From Armatimonadota bacterium (lineage in GTDB: Bacteria; Armatimonadota; UBA5829): 5,045 nucleotides of DNA. Both the position numbers and the translations under genes were made by a program. The stretch covers positions 1 to 5,045 of the forward strand of contig JAOAGX010000176.1 in the NCBI GenBank assembly GCA_026415535.1, in the 5' to 3' direction. Every line of letters starts with the position of its first letter. The stretch's first letter is position 1. The notes under the pieces are model-generated. The model did not search any database, was not told the DNA's origin, and saw only the letters and a program-made list of their open reading frames with translations. Below are positions 1-3,536 of this stretch, one piece after another.

Positions 1-19
1 AGATGTGTATAAGAGACAG
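1..19 (+). other. Residual Nextera/Tn5 adapter (mosaic end)
   Basis: The first 19 bases read AGATGTGTATAAGAGACAG, which is exactly the Tn5 mosaic-end sequence transferred in Nextera library preparation. The minus-strand PEPCK reading frame matches its family up to the base next to this segment and then turns into adapter translation. This is a library artefact at the contig edge, not genomic DNA, and the true chromosome neighbour of position 20 is unknown. Confidence 0.96.
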
Positions 20-102
20 GAGTCGGTACACTCGACGCATGGAATGCTGAATACGGAGTTTGCAGGGCCAAGAGTCATGAACCTTACGATCATAGTCCGC
101 CC
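20..102 (-). pseudogene. pckG: Continuation of PEPCK in the same frame after the TGA; truncated by the contig end
   Basis: Reading on in the same frame past the TGA gives GRTMIVRFMTLGPANSVFSI, then PCVECTDS, which matches the conserved PEPCK segment usually seen as MxVRFxxLGPxNSxFSIPxxQxTDS. The frame is unbroken, so this is one gene with a single nonsense codon rather than a frameshift. It may reflect a real C-to-T change (CGA to TGA at a basic position), an assembly error near a contig edge, or less likely readthrough. An ATG at 91-93 (minus strand) preceded by GAGGG could allow reinitiation, but that product would lack the N-terminal domain. The remainder of the gene lies beyond the contig. 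Confidence 0.75.
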
Positions 103-486
103 TCACATGGCTCCCTTCAACAACCCACGTACCTCTGCCAATCCCTCTTCCCGCTCAATTTGATTGAGAGCCTTATTAAGTGTGTCAGTGCGGGGAACCA
201 AATACTTGGTGACTTCGCGGTCGCGCCCCTGATCGGCCATACCGTCGAAATGAACAGTATGCCCTTCGATTTTGAGTGGCCTTTCTTCGCGATTCTCGAT
301 GGACATTCGCCGCGTGTGCTCAACGTCTTCCGGCGAATCCGTGCTGATCCAGACACGTTCCGGTTCACACAGTTCGACGGCATCCAAAATGAACGCATGC
401 AAGCGCTCATTGTCAATAGCCGCGAGCTTTCGATGATTGTCGGCATCCATTAAAGATGCCAGCGCTTCAATATATTGGTTAGCCAA
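103..486 (-). CDS. pckG: GTP-dependent phosphoenolpyruvate carboxykinase, N-terminal part ending at an in-frame TGA
   Basis: The 127 residues up to the stop resemble the N-terminal domain of GTP-dependent PEP carboxykinase of the archaeal-like type, which interconverts oxaloacetate + GTP and PEP + CO2 + GDP in the cytosol. Family-like blocks are LCEPERVWISTDSPED (39-54), GHTVHFDG (75-82) and DQGRD (85-89), whose Arg88 is probably a PEP-binding Arg. The full family is about 600 residues, so most of the protein is missing. I chose a TTG start (484-486) because AGGAGG lies 6 nt upstream at 493-498 and the product then begins where family members begin. A GTG at 538-540 would add 18 residues and has no such site. 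The frame is closed by TGA at 103-105, yet PEPCK-like sequence continues beyond it. No promoter is clear upstream. The family call is by recognition, not by search. Confidence 0.86.
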   Translation of the reverse strand: MANQYIEALASLMDADNHRKLAAIDNERLHAFILDAVELCEPERVWISTDSPEDVEHTRRMSIENREERPLKIEGHTVHFDGMADQGRDREVTKYLVPRTDTLNKALNQIEREEGLAEVRGLLKGAM

Positions 487-492
487 GTTCGA

Positions 493-498
493 CCTCCT
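493..498 (-). promoter_or_regulatory. Shine-Dalgarno site deciding the TTG start of PEPCK
   Basis: On the minus strand AGGAGG is followed by 6 nt (TCGAAC) and then TTG. This is a near-perfect complement to the 16S rRNA 3' end at ideal spacing, and it fixes the start at a rare codon. The KimA-like gene at the other end of the window also uses TTG after a strong site. Confidence 0.85.
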
Positions 499-561
499 GA
501 GAAACAACTCGGCCGCACGAACCTGGTGGCGCGAGATCACTTCAACGCCTTTCCGTAGAGC

Positions 562-588
562 GCGAAGAGCTTACCGGCTAGTCGTGAA
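562..588 (+). repeat. Diverged direct repeat, copy 1
   Basis: This stretch matches 1042-1068 at 21 of 27 positions, including an identical core CGGCTAGTC (575-583 and 1055-1063). The octamer CGTAGAGC also stands just before both copies, immediately adjacent here (554-561) and 14 bp away in the other (1020-1027). The two copies lie in the same intergenic region, about 480 bp apart. Their role is unknown. Confidence 0.4.
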
Positions 589-636
589 CCGGTACTTAGT
601 TCAAAGCTCGCGCGCCTCCGGTCAGCGGCTAAAGGC

Positions 637-681
637 AAGAAAGCCGAACTGCACTTCGACGATGGCAATTCGGCTTCTCTT
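637..681 (-). promoter_or_regulatory. Stem-loop in the PEPCK upstream region, possible attenuator or terminator
   Basis: AAGCCGAA (641-648) and TTCGGCTT (669-676) form a perfect 8-bp stem. It extends by four pairs, AAGA (637-640) with TCTT (678-681), with one bulged C at 677. The loop is about 20 nt and has a small internal TGC/GCA pairing. On the minus strand, the direction of PEPCK, the right arm runs into TCTTGCCTTT, a weak T-rich tail. It sits about 150 nt before the PEPCK start, so it could act in its leader. No experimental or family evidence supports this. Confidence 0.35.
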
Positions 682-1041
682 CCAAAACAGGAATCACCCT
701 TCGGAATACAAACAACCCCTCTTCTCGGAAGTCGTTTGAACAAATCCCGAGGTATCTGGTTCTTGCCTGGTTATTCAGAGAGCCCTCGATCGCCGCGCCA
801 AGCAACCCGTAGGTCGCCCTTCCAGTGATTCTGGACCTGGAGATATTCTAGGAGTAAAAGAATGCTGTGTCAAGCCTACCTGTGGTGTGAAAAAGTATTA
901 TGAGGGGATTCTTAGCTGCGCTCGTTCGGGATGATGTAGCGTGCACTCTGAGCATATTTGGAGTGGTGTTTGATTCATAGCTTTGAGACGAATGATTCTC
1001 GGATGCAAAGGTTTCGGGTCGTAGAGCTCTCGACAGATTTT

Positions 1042-1068
1042 GCGAGAAGCTTCACGGCTAGTCTAGAA
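1042..1068 (+). repeat. Diverged direct repeat, copy 2
   Basis: This is the partner of 562-588, with 21 of 27 matching bases around the shared core CGGCTAGTC at 1055-1063. The CGTAGAGC octamer precedes it at 1020-1027. It could be the trace of an old duplication or a pair of protein-binding sites. Confidence 0.4.
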
Positions 1069-1098
1069 TGGCGAAGAGAATCTTTGCTTGCCAAATTG

Positions 1099-1116
1099 AA
1101 CTAACTCGCGTTAGTT
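1099..1116. promoter_or_regulatory. 18-bp palindrome, candidate operator upstream of the radical SAM gene
   Basis: AACTAACTCGCGTTAGTT has perfect 7-bp arms (AACTAAC and GTTAGTT) around TCGC. The size and spacing resemble operators of dimeric HTH repressors such as TetR-type proteins. It lies about 145 bp upstream of the predicted promoter of the maturase gene, with no convincing -35/-10 pair over it, so its target is unclear. No regulator gene is in the window. Confidence 0.4.
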
Positions 1117-1257
1117 TGTTACGACAGGTTACATCCTATATCGCCAGCGATGTTTGTTTGCCGACTATAACATCGTTTTCGTTACTTACTTTCCTGATAT
1201 CGTCTCTAGTGTATGAGCTTGATCCCTTCGGGTTGTTTTTCGATGACGCCGGCGCGC

Positions 1258-1266
1258 TGTTATAAT
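1258..1266 (+). promoter_or_regulatory. Extended -10 promoter for a leaderless radical SAM mRNA
   Basis: TGTTATAAT is a perfect extended -10 element (TGnTATAAT). With the last T of TATAAT at -7, +1 falls on position 1273, which is the G of the in-frame GTG start codon. There is no Shine-Dalgarno sequence before that GTG, as expected for a leaderless transcript. No good -35 is seen at 16-18 bp spacing, which an extended -10 can tolerate. Confidence 0.65.
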
Positions 1267-1272
1267 CTAGTC

Positions 1273-2382
1273 GTGATTAATTCCTTGCTAGTGAAACCTG
1301 CCGGGCCGGATTGCAATCTGCGGTGCAACTATTGTTTCTACCGCCAAAAGACCGGTTTGTTTGGCGGCAAGCAGCACCGAATGAGCGAGCGGCTGCTCGA
1401 AGCTTTAATTAGCCAATCTATGGCGATGGGTGTCACCGCGTTCTCTTGGCAAGGAGGCGAGCCTGCACTCATGGGGCTTAACTTTTTCAAAAGAGTGGTC
1501 GAGCTGCAGATTCGTTATGGCGTGCTGGGAACATCGGTCGCAAACGCGTTTCAGACTAACGGCACCCTTCTTAACGCCGAATGGGCGCGGTTCTTTGCCG
1601 AGTATAACTTTCTTGTGGGTCTCTCGATTGACGGCCCAGCGGGTATGCACGACTACTATCGCAAAGATGTATCCGGCAGGGGCACACACAAGCGCGTGAT
1701 GGACTTAGCAAAGCTCCTGCGTGATAACGGCGTCGAGTTCAACGTCCTGGTTCTTATTAACGACGTCAACGTGAAAGAGCCCGACGCCGTATGGGATTTT
1801 TTCAAGTCGAACGAGTTTATGTTTTTGCAATTCGTTCCGTGTGTAGAACCTGGCGGCAAGGGCGTAACGGCGTCGTTTTCTATCACGCCGGAGGCTTTTG
1901 GGGAGTTCCTGGTTGCGATGTTCGATCGATGGATTGAGGATTTTCCGAATGTGTCTGTGCGTGATTTCGACGATATGCTCGCGCGCGAACTAGGCTTGTT
2001 TCCAGGAACGTGCACTGTGAGCGAGAGGTGCGGAAGCTACGTTGTGGTCGAGCACAACGGCGACGTGTTCGCATGCGACTTCTTTGTGACTGCAAAGTGG
2101 CGGTTGGGCAATATGTTACATACTCCGCTGGCAGAGATCGTGGCGTCCCACCGGCTGAGGGAATTCGCTAGGGCTAAGAGTATTCATGGCAAGGTGTGCC
2201 TTACGTGCGAATATCTGTCGTGGTGTCACGGAGGTTGTCAGAAACACCGGGTCGTGCTGGGTGGGGAACTTACAGATCCCAGCTACTTCTGCAAGTCCTA
2301 CAAGATGTTGTTTGAGCACGCATTGCCCAAGATACCGGAGTTGGTTCAACGTCTGCGCAGTATGGGGTGCGTGTACGTGTAG
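1273..2382 (+). CDS. Anaerobic sulfatase-maturating enzyme (radical SAM/SPASM formylglycine-generating enzyme)
   Basis: This 369-aa protein is a close fit to anaerobic sulfatase maturases, cytosolic enzymes that use S-adenosylmethionine and three [4Fe-4S] clusters to oxidise a Cys or Ser of a sulfatase to Cα-formylglycine. The radical SAM motif CNLRCNYC gives Cys14, Cys18 and Cys21. GGEP is at 61-64, FQTNGTLL at 93-100 and LSIDGP at 117-122. The C-terminal SPASM domain carries Cys247, 253, 268, 309, 312, 318, 322 and 340. As I recall the Clostridium perfringens enzyme, this spacing is identical, and Asp269 after Cys268 matches its catalytic Asp277. The length is normal for the family (about 370). 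I chose GTG 1273 over ATG 1213 because family proteins begin about 13 residues before the first Cys, and because the extended -10 sits inside the longer frame. The gene ends in TAG. No sulfatase is in the window, so the substrate is unknown; a RiPP-type peptide substrate is a remote alternative. Confidence 0.92.
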   Translation: MINSLLVKPAGPDCNLRCNYCFYRQKTGLFGGKQHRMSERLLEALISQSMAMGVTAFSWQGGEPALMGLNFFKRVVELQIRYGVLGTSVANAFQTNGTLLNAEWARFFAEYNFLVGLSIDGPAGMHDYYRKDVSGRGTHKRVMDLAKLLRDNGVEFNVLVLINDVNVKEPDAVWDFFKSNEFMFLQFVPCVEPGGKGVTASFSITPEAFGEFLVAMFDRWIEDFPNVSVRDFDDMLARELGLFPGTCTVSERCGSYVVVEHNGDVFACDFFVTAKWRLGNMLHTPLAEIVASHRLREFARAKSIHGKVCLTCEYLSWCHGGCQKHRVVLGGELTDPSYFCKSYKMLFEHALPKIPELVQRLRSMGCVYV

Positions 2383-2453
2383 ATACGAGGCTTTTGAGAT
2401 TGAGTCGGACCTCGGTGATCCGGATGTTTTCAACCAAGCTTTGGGATCGATGA

Positions 2454-2476
2454 GAAACGGTCTATCGAAACGGTCT
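2454..2476 (+). repeat. Tandem repeat, GAAACGGTCT twice at 13-bp period
   Basis: GAAACGGTCT occurs at 2454-2463 and again at 2467-2476, separated by ATC. The two copies abut a palindrome at 2477-2497 just before the small Cys-rich ORF. The arrangement looks like a regulator-binding array, although two short copies could also be chance. Confidence 0.45.
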
Positions 2477-2497
2477 CTGATTATGTAGCATAATCGG
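2477..2497. promoter_or_regulatory. Palindrome over a possible -10 box before the small ORF
   Basis: GATTATGTAGCATAATC (2479-2495) is a perfect 7-bp inverted repeat around TAG. An outer C-G pair and a T-G pair extend it to 21 bp. Its right arm contains CATAAT (2489-2494), one mismatch from TATAAT, which would place +1 at about 2501, next to the GTG at 2502. A repressor bound here would block that promoter. There is no good -35. Confidence 0.45.
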
Positions 2498-2501
2498 AAG
2501 T

Positions 2502-2753
2502 GTGGCGCATATTTTGACCGAGAAATTCGAAAAGAAAACTTTTTATGAGTACTGCGAAATACGCAAGATGATGGTGCGATTAGAGGCTATACAGTCAACT
2601 GTTATTATGCCCGACCTCGTGCATGCCGAGGTCAAGCTCATGCCGGTTGGTTGCAATCGCGCTAATGAGTGTAAGCGGCGAGGAATACGCTGTATTGTCT
2701 ACGACCGTGACGGACTCGATCCGTGCCCTGGATTGTGGAGAGGTCTTGACTAA
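2502..2753 (+). CDS. Small Cys-rich hypothetical protein
   Basis: I do not recognise this 83-residue frame. The N-terminal half is polar and charged with one Cys (Cys18). The last 37 residues carry four Cys at 51, 57, 64 and 75 in the pattern C-x5-C-x6-C-x10-C, ending DPCPGLWRGLD. That could bind a metal or form disulfides. It has no signal peptide or membrane segment and no C-x-P/A-x-R sulfatase motif. The GTG at 2502 has no well-spaced ribosome site, but a CATAAT box 7 nt before it could make the transcript leaderless, as for the maturase gene upstream. Alternatively, translation begins at ATG 2640 (residue 47) behind GAGGT, giving a 37-aa peptide. It lies 119 bp after the maturase gene on the same strand and ends in TAA, 22 bp from the convergent methyltransferase gene. 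The C-terminal part looks more protein-like than the N-terminal part. Confidence 0.45.
   Translation: MAHILTEKFEKKTFYEYCEIRKMMVRLEAIQSTVIMPDLVHAEVKLMPVGCNRANECKRRGIRCIVYDRDGLDPCPGLWRGLD
2600..2608 (+). promoter_or_regulatory. Possible internal extended -10 promoter for the 37-aa Cys-rich peptide
   Basis: TGTTATTAT is an extended -10 (TGn) with five of six -10 bases. It differs by one base from the TGTTATAAT element before the maturase gene. It would start RNA at about 2615, right at the left arm of the hairpin 2613-2633. No -35 is apparent. It lies inside the longer 83-aa frame, so at most one of the two starts need be used. Confidence 0.35.
2613..2633 (+). promoter_or_regulatory. Hairpin that covers the ribosome binding site of ATG 2640
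   Basis: GACCTCG (2613-2619) and CGAGGTC (2627-2633) are perfect 7-bp complements around a 7-nt loop, TGCATGC. The right arm contains GAGGT, a Shine-Dalgarno sequence placed correctly for the ATG at 2640-2642. Folding would therefore hide the ribosome site, and opening would expose it, as in thermosensor-like or trans-acting control. There is no T-tract, so it is not an intrinsic terminator. It could also be incidental to the codons for DLVHAEV. Confidence 0.4.
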
Positions 2754-2775
2754 CTTCTGGAACCAGGACCTGGTA
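2754..2775. repeat. Short palindrome in the convergent gap
   Basis: ACCAGGACCTGGT (2762-2774) is a perfect inverted repeat with a single central A, lying between two converging genes. The one-base centre is too short to fold as an RNA hairpin, and there is no T-tract, so I do not call a terminator. Its half-site ACCAGGA also appears in the arms of the inverted repeat before the KimA-like gene. Confidence 0.35.
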
Positions 2776-3345
2776 CTAGACGTCTGAAGTGGAGGCTGGT
2801 TGATGAATGTAGGCAGAAAGTCGCGGGATCAACATCGGAACTTTCCGACGATATACCTCATAATCCGCGCCGAATCGTCTAACTAACGCCTTTTCCTCGA
2901 ATGTAGCTAGGTATGCGGCAACCATAGCAGCAATAATGGGAACCATTGCCATACCCGCTATTGACCTTCGCAAGAAAGCGATTCCCAGTAGTATAAACAG
3001 AGCGCCAAGCACCATAGGATTGCGGGTGTAAGCATAAGGACCAGAGGTTACGAGAACACTGGTCGGGTGAAGCGCGCGGCCAAACACTTCTAGAGGCAGG
3101 CCCCTTCCTACGAAGACAAGGTACGAATAGGCCCAGGTCACCCAGAACACGCCAATCAATATTGCCGCAGCGGCCAATATGAGAGAAACAGGCATAGGCA
3201 GCACTGGACGCAACCCCAAAGCACTGTCAAGCAATGCCGAAGCAAACCAAAACGCCGCGGGAGCTCCCACCCCAATAAACAGACCGGTTACGGTAAGACC
3301 TATAGCGGCTTTCTTTATGCTGATAGTCATTCGGCTCACCCTCAT
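2776..3345 (-). CDS. Integral-membrane methyltransferase of the isoprenylcysteine carboxyl methyltransferase / PEMT-like family
   Basis: This complete 189-aa protein has about four hydrophobic segments (roughly 13-38, 52-80, 108-125 and 130-148). It also has the C-terminal signature of small membrane SAM-dependent methyltransferases: GPYAYTRNPM (102-111), a Glu pair at 150-151, FGxxYxxY (158-165) and VPxLIP (169-174). These residues form the SAM site in this family, which methylates lipids or prenylated Cys; bacterial members mostly have unknown substrates. The ATG at 3345 follows AGGGT by 6 nt. A second ATG at 3330 also follows AGGGT, by 7 nt, and would remove five residues, so the exact start is uncertain. 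The gene ends in TAG, converges on the small Cys-rich ORF with a 22-bp gap, and diverges from the KimA-like gene. I saw no clear promoter. Confidence 0.87.
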   Translation of the reverse strand: MRVSRMTISIKKAAIGLTVTGLFIGVGAPAAFWFASALLDSALGLRPVLPMPVSLILAAAAILIGVFWVTWAYSYLVFVGRGLPLEVFGRALHPTSVLVTSGPYAYTRNPMVLGALFILLGIAFLRRSIAGMAMVPIIAAMVAAYLATFEEKALVRRFGADYEVYRRKVPMLIPRLSAYIHQPASTSDV

Positions 3346-3442
3346 TTTCTTACCCTGTAACAGTTGAGCTTAAACTCTTTGAATTTCGGTACCCAGCGCC
3401 GCACTCTGCACCGCACTTGGGGTGCGAATGAGCGTGTGCGCG
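3346..3442. other. Divergent intergenic region between methyltransferase and KimA-like gene, left part
   Basis: About 100 bp hold the upstream region of the methyltransferase gene and nothing that encodes protein. Two mutually exclusive small stems are possible: GCACC/GGTGC (3408-3412 with 3421-3425) and CGCAC/GTGCG (3412-3416 with 3422-3426). I could not pick out a convincing minus-strand promoter. Confidence 0.4.
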
Positions 3443-3471
3443 TGGACATTTGCCGAGCTGAGTGCTAAACT
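3443..3471 (+). promoter_or_regulatory. Sigma70-like promoter of the KimA-like gene
   Basis: TGGACA (3443-3448, five of six to TTGACA) and TAAACT (3466-3471, four of six to TATAAT) are separated by exactly 17 bp. The predicted start is about 3478, leaving a leader of about 59 nt that begins with the inverted repeat at 3481. No other -35/-10 pair of this quality is seen in the 190-bp divergent gap. Confidence 0.55.
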
Positions 3472-3480
3472 ATAGAGGTT

Positions 3481-3522
3481 GTCACCAGGAATAGTTTCCA
3501 TAGTTTCCTGGTGACTTTTCTT
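3481..3522 (+). terminator. Perfect inverted repeat and T-tract in the KimA leader, candidate attenuator or operator
   Basis: GTCACCAGGAA (3481-3491) is exactly complementary to TTCCTGGTGAC (3505-3515) around a 13-nt loop. TTTTCTT (3516-3522) follows at once. In RNA this is an 11-bp stem plus U-rich tail, the form of an intrinsic terminator, placed between the promoter and the ribosome site of a potassium-transporter gene. The loop holds a second copy of the octamer TAGTTTCC (3492-3499 and 3501-3508), so GGAA of the left arm can pair with either copy. As DNA it could equally be a dimeric operator at the start site. The U-tract is only moderate. Confidence 0.55.
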
Positions 3523-3528
3523 GGGAGG
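3523..3528 (+). promoter_or_regulatory. Shine-Dalgarno site for the TTG start of the KimA-like gene
   Basis: GGGAGG is followed by 8 nt and then TTG at 3537-3539. A GTG at 3531 lies only 2 nt from the site, too close for efficient initiation. The site directly follows the T-tract of the leader hairpin, so termination would remove it from the mRNA. Confidence 0.75.
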
Positions 3529-3536
3529 CAGTGACA

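Larger units (their letters stand above)
487..1257. other. Long intergenic region without a convincing gene
   Basis: About 770 bp lie between PEPCK (leftward) and the radical SAM gene (rightward), so both 5' leaders should be here. Short open frames exist (537-743 minus, 437-739 plus, 1068-1265 plus), but none has a ribosome site or a recognisable product. The region holds a long stem-loop (637-681), a diverged 27-bp direct repeat (562-588 and 1042-1068), an 18-bp palindrome (1099-1116), a 15-bp palindrome (821-835) and a 13-codon frame behind AGGAG (862-903). I found no tRNA-like T-loop with a paired stem and no transposase remnant. Confidence 0.6.

Noticed and set aside
103..105. TGA recoded as Trp, Gly or selenocysteine
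   Set aside because: The maturase and KimA-like frames together hold over 850 codons with no in-frame TGA and use TGG and GGN normally, so a variant code is unlikely. The PEPCK column is not a Cys/Sec site.
160..453. 97-codon plus-strand frame
   Set aside because: It is antisense to the PEPCK N-terminal region, whose minus-strand product is clearly the family member.
572..620. tRNA T-arm suggested by GTTCAAA near 600-606
   Set aside because: The flanking bases cannot form a 5-bp stem and no acceptor, D or anticodon arm is present.
537..743. 68-codon minus-strand frame upstream of PEPCK
   Set aside because: No ribosome site and no recognisable sequence. It overlaps a stem-loop and another equally unsupported plus-strand frame.
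1222..1240. Intrinsic terminator at CCCTTCGGG followed by TTGTTTTT
   Set aside because: The stem is only three base pairs before a mismatch, too weak, and no upstream gene needs it.
1068..1265. 65-codon plus-strand frame with a hydrophobic C-terminal half
   Set aside because: It has no ribosome site before ATG 1068, runs over a palindrome and the maturase promoter, and resembles nothing I know.
2640..2753. Sulfatase-type formylglycine site in the Cys-rich peptide
   Set aside because: None of its Cys residues is in a C-x-P/A-x-R context, so it is not a classical substrate of the neighbouring maturase.
3360..3536. c-di-AMP (ydaO-type) riboswitch before the KimA-like gene
   Set aside because: The predicted leader is about 59 nt with a single hairpin, and I could not find the conserved ydaO motif blocks in the 190-bp gap.
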